NCBI GenBank assembly: GCA_029219385.1 | Contig: JAQXTH010000049.1 | Location: 1 to 64,000, forward strand | DNA from: Prevotellaceae bacterium | GTDB lineage: Bacteria; Bacteroidota; Bacteroidia; Bacteroidales; Bacteroidaceae | Direction of reading: 5' to 3' | Length of the DNA stretch: 64,000 nt | Part shown: piece by piece, positions 16,901-26,382 of the stretch | How the letters are laid out: every line of letters begins with the position of its first letter | How positions within the stretch are numbered: the first letter of the stretch is position 1 | Position numbers and translations under genes: made by a program | Notes under the pieces: model-generated | What the model saw: only the letters and a program-made list of their open reading frames with translations | Database searches by the model: none | What the model was told of the DNA's origin: nothing

Positions 16901-17224
16901 GGTTAAATATGATTTTATTGTTATACTTTATATAATATTACTCATGCAATGATGCAAACATCACGCATTTTACATTTCACGGATACAATATGCAAATCCT
17001 GTGCCACAGCAAAGTAAATTCTTTTATTTTTAACTTTGTAAATACTCGAGTAAGACGCAACTTAATGTTGCAATGTACAAATTATAGAACTAACAATACT
17101 CCATGCTAAATATTTTCATATTATTAAACTTGCAAATCAACATTATTTTATTACATTTGCAAACAAATATCATTACTCTATTTTTAACAAGATAATATAT
17201 TTAACACGCAAAATCAACTCTGCT
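16901..17224. other. Divergent intergenic region between htpG and the GH20 gene
   Basis: 324 bases without a gene. It carries a consensus promoter for the plus strand (17130-17159) and a second TAACTTTG at 17031-17038. The htpG promoter should lie here; the best minus-strand candidate is an imperfect TTTACTTTGC near 17010. No CIRCE-like inverted repeat is visible. Confidence 0.5.
17130..17159 (+). promoter_or_regulatory. Promoter of the GH20 gene
   Basis: TTG (17130-17132), a 19-base spacer and TACATTTG (17152-17159) match the Bacteroidetes promoter consensus. The start codon is at 17225, so the 5' UTR would be about 60 bases. Confidence 0.65.
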
Positions 17225-19456
17225 ATGAAAAACATTTTATTTATTCTTAGCATCATTTTCACAACAATTTCAATCTCGGCACAAACACCCGACATCACAT
17301 GCAAAATAGATGCTCCGGAAACGTCTGCAATAAGAAATCTGCTACCCAAACCACACTACGCCAAAACTACAGAAGGAGTATATAGCGGAGATATCGAAAA
17401 CATTACAATAAAAATAGTTAGCGATAGCGAACTTGGTACATTCGACTATACTTTAGACGGATTTCCAAACGAGGGCTACAAACTATGCGTCACACCACAG
17501 GAAATAACCGTTACGGCAGCAAGCGAAATAGGAGTTTTACGTGCCAGACAAACTTTACGCCAATTGGCAATTGATAATCAAGGGGTGGAATGTTGTGAAA
17601 TCACCGACTTCCCCGCATTTAAAATAAGGGGATTTATGCACGACATAGGTCGCTCATTTATTTCCTTTGACGAATTAAAAAAAGAAATCGACCTACTCTC
17701 ACGTTTCAAAATAAATGTTTTTCATTGGCATCTCACAGACAACCAAGGTTTTCGTTTTGAAAGCAAAAAATATCCGGCCTTAAACGCAAATTCAAGTTTT
17801 ACACGTTTTGAAGGACAATACTACACCCAGGAGCAATGCAAAGAACTCGAAGAATATGCACTAAAACAAGGCGTAATCATAATACCCGAAATAGACATGC
17901 CCGGTCATTCAAAATGCTTCACCACCGCAATGGGATTTAACATGAGCAGCGAAGAAGGCAAAGTTGTATTGAAAGATTTACTCACCGAATTGTGCGAATC
18001 TTTTCCCCACGCCCCATACATCCACATGGGAGCCGACGAAGCCGGCACCACTGCTGATTTTGTAAACGAAATGTCGGGATATATAAAACAAACTTTAAAA
18101 CGTAAGGTTGTTGTATGGAACAAAATATCGGGCGTGAACATCACAACAGACAATCTGCCTTACATTGACATGACTTGGATGTGGGCAACAGCCGGCAGCA
18201 AAGTAAGCGGTATGGCAAATGTTGACTGTCGTTATAATTATACAAACCATTTTGATGTATTTGCAGATGTTGTAGGAATATACAAAAGCAACATCTATTA
18301 TGCACAATATGGCAGTCCCGAAGTTGCCGGAGCCCTCACTGCCATTTGGAATGATCGAAAATCACCCGACCAGCAAGCCATAATAAGCCAAAACAACCTA
18401 TATGCAAACGCTCTTGCCACCAGTGAGAGAGCATGGATTGGCGGAGGAAAACAATATATAGAAAAAGGTGGTGTAACCCTTCCCAACAGCGGAGAAGAAT
18501 ATGAAGAATTTGCCGATTGGGAACGGAGATTTCTGTTTTATAAGAAAACATGGCTTAAAGATGAACCTATTCCTTATGTGAAGCAGACCAATGTGAGGTG
18601 GCATATCACCGACAGCACTTCGTTTGCCACTTCTGCCACAGGAGCAGGAATTTACCTGAAACACACATGGGGGAATACAGTGCCGGCACTTGTCGCAAAT
18701 CCTCAACTCGGCACCACTGCTCATGCAACAACCTATGTATATTCCCCTACGAAACAGACCGTTGGCGCACAAATTGAATTTCAGAATTACGGACGTTCGG
18801 AAAACGACAAAGCACCCGACCAAGGCAAATGGGACAGAAAAGGCAGCCGCGTCTTTGTAAATGACACAGAAATAATGCCTCCCGTATGGACGAACTCCGG
18901 CAAAACTATAAACAGCGAGATTGACCTTGGGAATGAAAACTTCCCAATGAGAAACCCCATTGCCATTACTCTAAACGAAGGCTGGAATAAAATTTATCTC
19001 AAACTGCCTTACAACAATGCAGACGGAATACGACTCAACAAATGGCTTTTCACATTTGTCTTTACCGACTTGGAAGGACGTAACGCAATAAAAAATCTCA
19101 TCTACTCACCCAACAAACTTATGAGCGAACAAGCAGAAATCGCATGGGCTCGCATAAGCGAAATTGAAAACCAAATAAACACCCAGACAAAAGACGCTCC
19201 GGGCTACTACCCCACTTCAACGGCTAAAGAGCTTAACAACATAATCCTCAATGCAAAAGAAGAACTCAGACAAGAAGAACCCGATTGCAACAACATTATG
19301 CAAAAAGTCGAACAAGCTTTCGCAGATTTTCAAAACACCTTAAACAACTCGCAAATACAACAACCTCAACCATATACCGACGACAATCCTGTTTGGTACA
19401 CTCTACAAACACCTCTTCGTGAAGGACCTCCAATTACAGCAACATATACTATTTAA
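17225..19456 (+). CDS. Beta-N-acetylhexosaminidase (GH20), secreted, probably C-terminally damaged
   Basis: 743 aa with a signal peptide (MKNILFILSIIFTTISISA). Residues about 35-130 are the GH20b domain, and about 135-440 the catalytic TIM barrel: DIGRSFIS, VFHWHLTDNQGFR, IPEIDMPGHS. The catalytic Asp-Glu pair D271-E272 is in HMGADEAG. It should release terminal GlcNAc/GalNAc from host or microbial glycans by substrate-assisted catalysis. Residues about 450-650 resemble the beta-sandwich segment of Bacteroidales hexosaminidases. The end 'PVWYTLQTPLRE' normally opens a further module, but here the frame stops ten residues later (see the remnant at 19457-19616). Confidence 0.88.
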   Translation: MKNILFILSIIFTTISISAQTPDITCKIDAPETSAIRNLLPKPHYAKTTEGVYSGDIENITIKIVSDSELGTFDYTLDGFPNEGYKLCVTPQEITVTAASEIGVLRARQTLRQLAIDNQGVECCEITDFPAFKIRGFMHDIGRSFISFDELKKEIDLLSRFKINVFHWHLTDNQGFRFESKKYPALNANSSFTRFEGQYYTQEQCKELEEYALKQGVIIIPEIDMPGHSKCFTTAMGFNMSSEEGKVVLKDLLTELCESFPHAPYIHMGADEAGTTADFVNEMSGYIKQTLKRKVVVWNKISGVNITTDNLPYIDMTWMWATAGSKVSGMANVDCRYNYTNHFDVFADVVGIYKSNIYYAQYGSPEVAGALTAIWNDRKSPDQQAIISQNNLYANALATSERAWIGGGKQYIEKGGVTLPNSGEEYEEFADWERRFLFYKKTWLKDEPIPYVKQTNVRWHITDSTSFATSATGAGIYLKHTWGNTVPALVANPQLGTTAHATTYVYSPTKQTVGAQIEFQNYGRSENDKAPDQGKWDRKGSRVFVNDTEIMPPVWTNSGKTINSEIDLGNENFPMRNPIAITLNEGWNKIYLKLPYNNADGIRLNKWLFTFVFTDLEGRNAIKNLIYSPNKLMSEQAEIAWARISEIENQINTQTKDAPGYYPTSTAKELNNIILNAKEELRQEEPDCNNIMQKVEQAFADFQNTLNNSQIQQPQPYTDDNPVWYTLQTPLREGPPITATYTI

Positions 19457-19616
19457 CGAAATTGACCTTGACGATCCCGACTATATTCCCAATATTACCA
19501 CAACTAGAAAAAACAACACGCAATATGACATTTTAGGACGAGAAAAACCTTTTCTAATCAATGGCCTAAAAAATATCTACCTTGAAAACGGCAAAAAAAT
19601 GCTTAGATATCGCTAA
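19457..19616 (+). pseudogene. Out-of-frame C-terminal tail of a secreted protein
   Basis: Just past the GH20 stop, the +1-shifted frame (open from before 19419 to the TAA at 19614) reads NITTTRKNNTQYDILGRE, then LINGLKNIYLENGKKMLRYR. 'YD(L/I)xGR...GlyI.nGKK' is the standard C-terminal tail of many Bacteroidales secreted proteins. It most likely belonged to the hexosaminidase and was put out of frame by a deletion and frameshift. As an independent gene it would start with GTG inside the GH20 gene, which is unlikely. Confidence 0.5.
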
Positions 19617-19660
19617 CTTTGCATTTCGTTATTTCCAGACAAAATACCATAAACGTACAC

Positions 19661-20488
19661 ATGAGCGAAACAACACAACATAAAGCAACTGAAAAAAACA
19701 CTCTGTCAAACAGCGTGGCACAAGAAATTAGTGAGACAAAAAAAGGCGAAATGGTGCTTCACGTTGAGGGACTTGTGAAAAGATATGGCAAGCGAACCGT
19801 GGTCAACAACGTCAGTTTTAATGTAAAGCAAGGCGAAATTGTTGGTCTGTTAGGACCTAACGGAGCAGGCAAAACAACTTCCTTCTATATGACCACAGGA
19901 CTGATTGTGCCCGACGGTGGCAAAATTTTTCTTGACGATATGGACATCACAACATACCCCGTCTACAAGCGCGCACGCAACGGAATAGGCTACCTCGCTC
20001 AAGAAGCATCTGTGTTTCGCAAAATGACTGTTGAAGACAACATCATGTCGGTCTTGCAAATGACCGGCAAATCCAAAAGCTATCAAAAAGAAAAATTAGA
20101 AAGTCTCATACACGAGTTCAGTCTTGAAAAGGTGAGAAATAATATGGGCGACCGACTTTCTGGAGGTGAGCGACGACGCACAGAGATTGCACGTTGCCTT
20201 GCCATTGACCCTAAATTCATAATGCTTGACGAACCTTTTGCCGGAGTAGACCCTATTGCTGTAGAAGAAATACAACGAGTGGTTTATAAATTAAAAGACC
20301 GCAATATTGGAATTTTGATAACAGACCATAATGTTGACGAAACCTTGGCAATCACCGACCGTGCATACCTCCTTTTTGAAGGTCGCATTCTTTTCCACGG
20401 ATTACCCGAAGAACTCGCAGAAAATCCTATTGTCAAAGAAAAATATCTAACAAAAAATTTTGTACTTAAAAAGAAATCTTTTGACTAA
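19661..20488 (+). CDS. lptB: LPS export ABC transporter ATP-binding protein LptB
   Basis: 275 aa from the ATG at 19661 (MSETTQHK). An in-frame ATG at 19619 overlaps the preceding tail and is less likely. The ABC core begins near residue 30 (LHVEGLVKRYGKRTVVNNVS). It has Walker A GPNGAGKTT, Q-loop 'LAQEASVFRKMTVEDN', signature LSGGERRRTEIAR, Walker B FIMLDEPFAGVDP and H-loop ITDHNV. The FRKMTVEDNI and VDPIAVEEIQ segments are typical of LptB, which powers LPS transport together with LptFG. A 30-residue N-terminal extension precedes the usual start. Confidence 0.93.
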   Translation: MSETTQHKATEKNTLSNSVAQEISETKKGEMVLHVEGLVKRYGKRTVVNNVSFNVKQGEIVGLLGPNGAGKTTSFYMTTGLIVPDGGKIFLDDMDITTYPVYKRARNGIGYLAQEASVFRKMTVEDNIMSVLQMTGKSKSYQKEKLESLIHEFSLEKVRNNMGDRLSGGERRRTEIARCLAIDPKFIMLDEPFAGVDPIAVEEIQRVVYKLKDRNIGILITDHNVDETLAITDRAYLLFEGRILFHGLPEELAENPIVKEKYLTKNFVLKKKSFD

Positions 20489-20520
20489 CCAATTAAATTA
20501 GCAAAACATCACACAAACCC

Positions 20521-23049
20521 ATGGCCAACAACAAAGACAATAAAACGGGAAACAAACGAAACAGCCCCTCAAACAACAAAAACAAAAGCACTAAAAAACA
20601 ATCCACTCAAAAAGGCTTTTTTACAAACTTAAAAAACAAATTTTTCTTCAAAAAAAACGAAACCACACGTTTCATTATAGGTCTTATACTAATTTGTATT
20701 GCCCTTTTTCTATTGATTTCATTCATCTCGTTCCTTTTTAACGGTAAAGAAGACGCGGTGAACCTTTACAACATCAATGATAACATAGAAAACATCAATG
20801 ATGTTCATAATAATGGTGGTATATTTGGATTAAAAGCAGCAAACTATTTCATACAAGAAGGCTTTGGCTTCACTGCCATACTTATTCCCATCTTCATTAT
20901 TCTGATTGCCATGAAACTAATGAAGACACACACAATCAGAATATGCCAACAGTTTATCAACCTCGCATTTATAATGATTTGGGGCTCTGTCTTTTTAGCC
21001 TTCATCTTTCCCGATGGCTTAGACTCTTTTTATCCCGGTGGACTACACGGCATAAACATCTGCTCTTACCTTAAAAAAACAACCGGGACAATCGGGCTTT
21101 TCATAATACTAACAGTAACAATGCTGGTGTTCTGCATATACCTCACAAGAAAGACCATAGAAGTGATAAGAAAAATGGTTCATGTAGAAAAACCAATCAA
21201 GAGCATTGCGGAAAACATTAAATCAAATTTACGCCAAAACAAAGACAACACAGAAGAAGATGTTCCCCAAGAAGAAAGCGTTTTAGAAGAAGAACCATTA
21301 CAACCAATCGAAAATGAAGAAACACCCACAGTCATAGACCTGGGAACATCAGACTACACCGAATCAGACCCCAACGAGACCCCAACGCAAAACGAAATCG
21401 TTGCAGAAGAAGAACTTGATGAAAAACACATAGGCAAAACACCCGATTTAGAATTTGAAGATATAGAAGAAGAGGAAGAAGGAGAAAACTCATTTCAACG
21501 TGGAAATCTCGACACTCCATACGATCCAAAATTAGATTTTGAGTACTATCAATATCCACCAATAAACCTGCTGAAAAAATATCCGGAACAAGACTCCAGT
21601 ATTGACATGCAGGAGCAACAAACAAACAAAGACCGCATCATCAACGTGCTGCGCAATTTCGGTGTTGAAATATCAAGCATAAAAGCCACCGTTGGGCCCA
21701 CAATCACCCTATATGAAATAACACCGGCAAAAGGTGTGAGGATAGCCAAGATTAGAAACCTTGAAGATGACATTGCCCTGAGTCTCAGTGCAATTGGCAT
21801 ACGTATCATCGCCCCCATTCCGGGAAAAGGTACAATAGGCATAGAAGTTCCTAATGCAAAACCCAAAATTGTATCGATGGAAAGCGTTATCAAAAGTCGC
21901 AAGTTCCAAGAGTGCGACTATGAGCTTCCTATCGCTCTGGGCAAAACCATCACAAATGAAATCTATATACAAGACCTCGCAAAAATGCCCCATCTTCTTG
22001 TTGCCGGAGCCACCGGCCAAGGAAAATCCGTAGGACTTAACGCAATAATAAGTTCACTGTTGTATAAAAAACATCCAACAGAACTAAAGTTTGTGCTTGT
22101 CGACCCTAAAAAAGTAGAATTTAGCGTATATGCGCCAATTGAGAATAATTTCATGGCCGAAATCGCAGAATCGGAAAACGACCCTGTAATCACCGACATG
22201 GACAAAGTAAAACACACACTAAAAAGTCTATGCCAAGAAATGGACGACCGATATATGCTGCTCAAAAGCGCATATTGTAGAAACATAAAAGAATATAACG
22301 AAAAATTCATCTCTCGTCGCCTCAACCCCGAACGCGGACATCGCTTCCTACCCTACATAGTTGTAATAATAGATGAGTTTGGAGATTTGATAATGGTTGC
22401 AGGCAAGGAGATTGAACATCCTATTACCCGAATAGCCCAATTGGCACGAGCCGTTGGCATACACATGGTCATCGCCACCCAAAGACCAACCACAAATATT
22501 ATCACAGGAAACATAAAAGCTAATTTCCCCGCCCGCATGGCATTCAGAGTGATGTCTACCATAGACTCTCGCACCATCCTCGATCAAATGGGAGCAAACC
22601 AACTCATCGGCAGAGGAGATATGCTCTTTCTCGCCTCTGGCAAACAGGTCGAGCGTGTGCAATGTGCATTTATCGACACGCCCGAAGTTGAAGCTCTTAA
22701 CGCTTTCATCAGCGAACAACAAAGTCCATTGAGAGCCTACGAACTTCCGGAAGTCTCATTAGACAACGATGACTTTGCAACAGAAAACGGTATGGACAGT
22801 GACGGACGCACAGAAAAATACGATTCTATGTTTGTTGAAGTAGCCCGCTATGTGGTAAATGGACAACAAGGATCAACTTCTGCTATCCAACGCACTTTTG
22901 CCATTGGATATAACCGTGCAGGACGACTGATGGACCAACTGGCAAACGCCAAAATTGTAGGTCCGGCCAGAGGCTCCAAACCACGCGAAGTATTAATAAT
23001 GGACGAGACAGAACTCAACATCAAGCTCGAAGCCATGCATCTCATATAA
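20521..23049 (+). CDS. ftsK: DNA translocase FtsK
   Basis: 842 aa. It has a basic Asn/Lys-rich N-terminus, then four predicted membrane helices between residues about 50 and 210. An acidic linker follows (about 220-330, many Glu). The motor domain carries Walker A GATGQGKS (about residue 495) and Walker B IVVIIDEFGDLIM. The C-terminal gamma winged-helix domain (MFVEVARYVVNGQQGSTSAIQ) reads KOPS-like sequences. The role is chromosome dimer resolution at the septum. It starts 32 bases after lptB and probably shares its transcript. Confidence 0.96.
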   Translation: MANNKDNKTGNKRNSPSNNKNKSTKKQSTQKGFFTNLKNKFFFKKNETTRFIIGLILICIALFLLISFISFLFNGKEDAVNLYNINDNIENINDVHNNGGIFGLKAANYFIQEGFGFTAILIPIFIILIAMKLMKTHTIRICQQFINLAFIMIWGSVFLAFIFPDGLDSFYPGGLHGINICSYLKKTTGTIGLFIILTVTMLVFCIYLTRKTIEVIRKMVHVEKPIKSIAENIKSNLRQNKDNTEEDVPQEESVLEEEPLQPIENEETPTVIDLGTSDYTESDPNETPTQNEIVAEEELDEKHIGKTPDLEFEDIEEEEEGENSFQRGNLDTPYDPKLDFEYYQYPPINLLKKYPEQDSSIDMQEQQTNKDRIINVLRNFGVEISSIKATVGPTITLYEITPAKGVRIAKIRNLEDDIALSLSAIGIRIIAPIPGKGTIGIEVPNAKPKIVSMESVIKSRKFQECDYELPIALGKTITNEIYIQDLAKMPHLLVAGATGQGKSVGLNAIISSLLYKKHPTELKFVLVDPKKVEFSVYAPIENNFMAEIAESENDPVITDMDKVKHTLKSLCQEMDDRYMLLKSAYCRNIKEYNEKFISRRLNPERGHRFLPYIVVIIDEFGDLIMVAGKEIEHPITRIAQLARAVGIHMVIATQRPTTNIITGNIKANFPARMAFRVMSTIDSRTILDQMGANQLIGRGDMLFLASGKQVERVQCAFIDTPEVEALNAFISEQQSPLRAYELPEVSLDNDDFATENGMDSDGRTEKYDSMFVEVARYVVNGQQGSTSAIQRTFAIGYNRAGRLMDQLANAKIVGPARGSKPREVLIMDETELNIKLEAMHLI

Positions 23050-23134
23050 CAAGCAAAAAAATCTTCCCTCGTTTTAAACACTCCCTATTTGTTTCTATCT
23101 AAATAACATAAACTCTTACAAACCACATGAAACA

Positions 23135-23755
23135 ATGACAACAAAAATCCTATCATTCTGTATTTTTGCATTAGCATCAATCTGTGCATTCTCTCAAGAG
23201 AACAAAGCAAAAAGCATTCTTGACAAAACCTCTGCCACCATAAAGAACGCCGGAGACATCAAAGCAGATTTCTCCGCCTCATCATCTTCCGGCAGCATGA
23301 ATGGCACCATATATATACACAAATCAATGTTTCATCTTCAATCAAACAACGTGAAATGTTGGTATAATGGGAAAACACTTTGGACCTACCGCAAAAGCAC
23401 CAACGAGGTAAATATTACCACTCCCACAACAACAGAACAACAAAACATCAACCCTTATCTTTTTATCAACATTTACAAAAAAGGATATTCCTATTCTTTA
23501 AAAGAAATATCTCTAAAAGGAAAAAACTATTATGAAGTAACCCTAAACGCAACGTCTAAGAGCAGCAAGTTAAGAAAAATGATTATTACAATAGACAAAA
23601 CAAACTATTATCCGGTTAAAGTTTGTATGCAAAGAACAAAAGGCGAAACAGAAATAAATATTCTTAATTGCAAAACTAAACAGAAATTCAACGACAACAC
23701 ATTCTCTTTCAACAAAAAAGATTTTCCCGGTGTTGAAATTATTGATTTAAGATAA
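23135..23755 (+). CDS. lolA: LolA-like outer-membrane lipoprotein carrier protein
   Basis: 206 aa with a signal peptide (ending ASICAFSQ). The LolA fold is recognisable: 'KSILDKTSATIKNAGDIKADFSAS', 'GTIYIHKSMFHLQSNNVKCWYNGKTLW.Y', 'EVNITTPT', and a C-terminal 'FSFNKKDFPGVEIIDLR'. It is expected to shuttle lipoproteins across the periplasm. It lies between ftsK and trxB, an arrangement common in Bacteroidales; seven bases separate it from trxB. Confidence 0.88.
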   Translation: MTTKILSFCIFALASICAFSQENKAKSILDKTSATIKNAGDIKADFSASSSSGSMNGTIYIHKSMFHLQSNNVKCWYNGKTLWTYRKSTNEVNITTPTTTEQQNINPYLFINIYKKGYSYSLKEISLKGKNYYEVTLNATSKSSKLRKMIITIDKTNYYPVKVCMQRTKGETEINILNCKTKQKFNDNTFSFNKKDFPGVEIIDLR

Positions 23756-23762
23756 TTACAAA

Positions 23763-24698
23763 ATGAACAAACAACAAACTATCATCATTGGCTCAGGGCC
23801 GGCCGGATATTCTGCCGCCATCTACCTCGGACGAAGCGGATATACTCCTATTATAATAGAAGGTCTTCAACCCGGAGGACAACTCACCACAACCACAACA
23901 ATAGAAAACTATCCGGGATTTCCTAATGGTATCGACGCAAACGAATTGATGGACAATATGCGCCAACAAGCAATAAACTTTGGTGCGATAATCAAGACTG
24001 AAAGTGTAGTGTCGGCAGATTTGAACAAAAAACCATATACTCTCACTCTTGATAATGAAGAAAAAATCATTACCGAAACAATAATCATCGCTACCGGTGC
24101 AACCGCAAAATACCTTGGACTTAAAGAAGAAGACAAATACAAGGGACTCGGTGTGAGTGCTTGTGCCACTTGCGATGGTTTCTTTTACCGCAAAAAAGTA
24201 GTTGCCGTTGTCGGTGGTGGCGACACGGCATGTGAAGAAGCGTCCTATCTGTCGAATATAGCCTCTAAAGTCTATATGATTGTAAGGAAACCACAACTCA
24301 GAGCCTCAAAAGTAATGCAGGAGCGTGTGTTCAATAACCCTAAGATTGAAATACTTTTTGAGACAAACACTATAAACCTGTTTGGAGAAAATAAACTTGA
24401 AGGTGCCACTCTTGTTTTCAGAAAAGGGCTACCCGATGAAAAAACATACAACCTCACCATTGACGGATTTTTCCTCGCGATAGGACATAAACCCAACAGC
24501 GAAATCTTCAAACCATGGCTCGATACCGACAGCGAAGGATATATTATTACCAAATATCCCACAACCCAAACAAACCTCCCCGGCATCTTTGCCGCAGGAG
24601 ACGTTGCCGATCCAATTTATAGGCAAGCAATCAACGCTGCAGCAACAGGTTGCAAGGCCGCAATGGACGCAGAAAAATATATTACGCACAACTTGTGA
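23763..24698 (+). CDS. trxB: Thioredoxin reductase
   Basis: 311 aa flavoenzyme. FAD binding is via IIGSGPAGYSAAIYLGR near the N-terminus and GIFAAGDVAD near the C-terminus. The redox-active disulfide is in SACATCDGFFYR (CxxC). NADPH binding is via VVGGGDTACEEASYL. The length and domain order (FAD-NADPH-FAD) are those of the low-molecular-weight bacterial enzyme, which reduces thioredoxin. Confidence 0.96.
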   Translation: MNKQQTIIIGSGPAGYSAAIYLGRSGYTPIIIEGLQPGGQLTTTTTIENYPGFPNGIDANELMDNMRQQAINFGAIIKTESVVSADLNKKPYTLTLDNEEKIITETIIIATGATAKYLGLKEEDKYKGLGVSACATCDGFFYRKKVVAVVGGGDTACEEASYLSNIASKVYMIVRKPQLRASKVMQERVFNNPKIEILFETNTINLFGENKLEGATLVFRKGLPDEKTYNLTIDGFFLAIGHKPNSEIFKPWLDTDSEGYIITKYPTTQTNLPGIFAAGDVADPIYRQAINAAATGCKAAMDAEKYITHNL

Positions 24699-24714
24699 AT
24701 ATTTTTATAAAATA

Positions 24715-24747
24715 TTGATTGTTACTAAAAAAAAATCATTAACTTTG
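24715..24747 (+). promoter_or_regulatory. Promoter of rplU-rpmA
   Basis: TAACTTTG (24740-24747) matches TAnnTTTG. TTG trinucleotides at 24715-24717 and 24719-24721 give spacers of 22 or 18. The transcript would carry a leader of about 80 bases before rplU. Confidence 0.6.
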
Positions 24748-24776
24748 CGCCCGATTTAGTCCGTCAAGGCTCAACG

Positions 24777-24797
24777 AAGAAGATTCACAAAGAATCT
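24777..24797 (+). promoter_or_regulatory. Hairpin in the rplU leader
   Basis: AGATTC (24781-24786) and GAATCT (24792-24797) form a small hairpin in the 5' leader of rplU. Ribosomal protein leaders are often autoregulated, but this sequence does not match an L21 leader I know. Confidence 0.25.
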
Positions 24798-24832
24798 CGC
24801 CTTTCGGAAGCGTTAAAAATAAAACTATTAAA

Positions 24833-25150
24833 ATGTACGCTATTATTCAATTAAACGGCCAGCAATTTAAAGTAGAAGCAGGCAAAACCATTTTTGTTCA
24901 CCACATTGCAGGCTCAGAAGCAGGACAAGAAGTAGAAGTTGAGGACGTACTTCTTGTAGACAAAGAAGGAGCAATAACAGTTGGCACCCCTACCGTTGAG
25001 GGCGCAAAGGTTGTTGCAGAAGTAAAAACACCGCTTGTAAAAGGCGACAAGGTGATTGTTTTCCACAAAAAACGTCGCAAAGACTATCAGAAGAAAAACG
25101 GTCATCGTCAACAGTTCTCAGAAATCACAATTAAAGAAATTATTGCTTAA
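24833..25150 (+). CDS. rplU: 50S ribosomal protein L21
   Basis: 105 aa. It begins [22 protein letters not shown] and contains the conserved [10 protein letters not shown] and [20 protein letters not shown] segments, ending [10 protein letters not shown]. It binds 23S rRNA. It forms an operon with rpmA, 21 bases downstream. Confidence 0.98.
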   Translation: MYAIIQLNGQQFKVEAGKTIFVHHIAGSEAGQEVEVEDVLLVDKEGAITVGTPTVEGAKVVAEVKTPLVKGDKVIVFHKKRRKDYQKKNGHRQQFSEITIKEIIA

Positions 25151-25171
25151 TCATTAAAAATTTAGAAAATT

Positions 25172-25435
25172 ATGGCACACAAAAAAGGTGTAGGTAGTTC
25201 TAAGAACGGACGCGAGTCCCACAGCAAAAGATTAGGCGTAAAGATTTATGGCGGACAAACCTGCTTGGCAGGCAATATTCTTGTGCGTCAAAGAGGTACA
25301 GTTCACTATCCCGGCAAAAATGTCGGCATGGGTAGCGACCACACACTTTATGCCTTGACAGACGGTATCGTTACTTTCTCTAACGACCGCAGAGACCGCA
25401 GTGTTGTCGCAGTCGAACCGACAACAAAAGCATAA
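25172..25435 (+). CDS. rpmA: 50S ribosomal protein L27
   Basis: 87 aa. It starts [20 protein letters not shown], followed by LGVKIYGGQ and ILVRQRGT...PGKNVGMG. The mature N-terminus begins directly with the basic tail reaching the peptidyl transferase centre; there is no cleavable Firmicutes-type extension. Followed by a strong terminator. Confidence 0.98.
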   Translation: MAHKKGVGSSKNGRESHSKRLGVKIYGGQTCLAGNILVRQRGTVHYPGKNVGMGSDHTLYALTDGIVTFSNDRRDRSVVAVEPTTKA

Positions 25436-25464
25436 GACCCACATTTCTGTTTTTACAGACCATT

Positions 25465-25508
25465 ATATGGCCACAGATTCCAAGTGAATTTGTGGCCATA
25501 TTTTATTT
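25465..25508 (+). terminator. Terminator of rplU-rpmA
   Basis: ATATGGCCACA (25465-25475) pairs perfectly with TGTGGCCATAT (25491-25501). An inner ATTC/GAAT extension is present, and TTTATTTTA follows. Confidence 0.9.
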
Positions 25509-25765
25509 TAAAGGAAATCACTTAATCCTGCATGAGTAAAAAACGCAACGACAAATATGCACAAACTTAGAAAATTAGTGCATAACAATTTCATTTTACT
25601 CAACAGAAAATCCGTTTGTTCGTTGCGTGCGCAACTTTATATTATAGAAAGATAACAATCATTATACTAAGCAAATAAGCAATATTACGACTGTTAATAT
25701 ATCTAAAATAACAGTTAAGAAGAGAACTTTTTTCTATTTTAACATAAACACAAAACAAATTACCT

Positions 25766-25773
25766 TATCTTTG
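25766..25773 (+). promoter_or_regulatory. -7 element for the TPR-kor operon
   Basis: TATCTTTG lies 38 bases upstream of the TPR gene start and matches TAnnTTTG. No clear -33 TTTG is found at 19-20 bases. Confidence 0.5.
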
Positions 25774-25810
25774 CAAGCGAATAATTAAAGAGGAAGAATA
25801 ATACATTATA

Positions 25811-26122
25811 ATGCAAATAAAAGAACATATAGAAATTCTGCTTGACAGTGGGAAAATAACACAGGCCATCGAAGAGCTGACATCTTTACTATACAACAAT
25901 AAAATACAAACAAAACAAGAAACATCCGTATCAACAGAAACTTCTACAGACGAAATTCACTATCTACTTGGAAACGCCTACTACAAATTAGGAAATTGGA
26001 AAGAAGCCATACAACACTATTTAGAAGCCTGTGAAATAAACGACAACAGTAAAGCAAAAGAAAAACTAAAAATGACCTACAGCATTTTGGAATTCTACAA
26101 CAAAGATGTCTATGGTCAATAA
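25811..26122 (+). CDS. Small TPR protein heading the kor cluster
   Basis: 103 aa. One good tetratricopeptide repeat is visible (IHYLLGNAYYKLGNWKEAIQHYLEACEIN), flanked by an N-terminal helical hairpin (IEILLDSGKITQAIEELTSLLYN) that looks like a degenerate repeat. There is no signal peptide. It lies 26 bases upstream of the ferredoxin subunit and is likely co-transcribed, possibly as an assembly or interaction factor; that role is inference. Confidence 0.8.
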   Translation: MQIKEHIEILLDSGKITQAIEELTSLLYNNKIQTKQETSVSTETSTDEIHYLLGNAYYKLGNWKEAIQHYLEACEINDNSKAKEKLKMTYSILEFYNKDVYGQ

Positions 26123-26148
26123 ACATAACCATATTTAAAATAAAAATT

Positions 26149-26379
26149 ATGAGCAAAATAAAAGGAGTCGTCTTGGTTGACAAAGAAAGATGCAAGGGTT
26201 GCAGCCTGTGTGTCGTAGCCTGCCCACTAAACTTGTTAAGGTTGGCTGACAAAAAAGTAAACCACAAAGGATATCCTTATGCAGAGCAATACGACTGGGA
26301 GAAATGCACGGGGTGTACATCATGTGCAATAGTATGTCCGGACGGTTGCATTAGTGTTTATCGCAAAAAAGAAGATTAG
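26149..26379 (+). CDS. korD: 2-oxoacid:ferredoxin oxidoreductase, ferredoxin-like delta subunit
   Basis: 76 aa carrying two [4Fe-4S] motifs: CKGCSLCVVACP (about residues 16-27) and CTGCTSCAIVCP (about 50-61). It is the electron-transfer subunit of the multi-subunit 2-oxoglutarate or branched-chain 2-oxoacid:ferredoxin oxidoreductase encoded by the next genes. It is separated from the alpha subunit by three bases. Substrate specificity (2-oxoglutarate versus 2-oxoisovalerate) cannot be told from sequence alone, so the symbol is provisional. Confidence 0.9.
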   Translation: MSKIKGVVLVDKERCKGCSLCVVACPLNLLRLADKKVNHKGYPYAEQYDWEKCTGCTSCAIVCPDGCISVYRKKED

Positions 26380-26382
26380 ACT

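Larger units (their letters stand above)
25436..25810. other. Intergenic region after rpmA
   Basis: 375 bases containing the rpmA terminator (25465-25508) and a -7 promoter element (25766-25773) ahead of the TPR/kor genes. Nothing else is recognised in the roughly 250 AT-rich bases between them. Confidence 0.6.

Noticed and set aside
16681..17224. CIRCE or other heat-shock operator upstream of htpG
   Set aside because: No TTAGCACTC-type inverted repeat is present in the divergent region.
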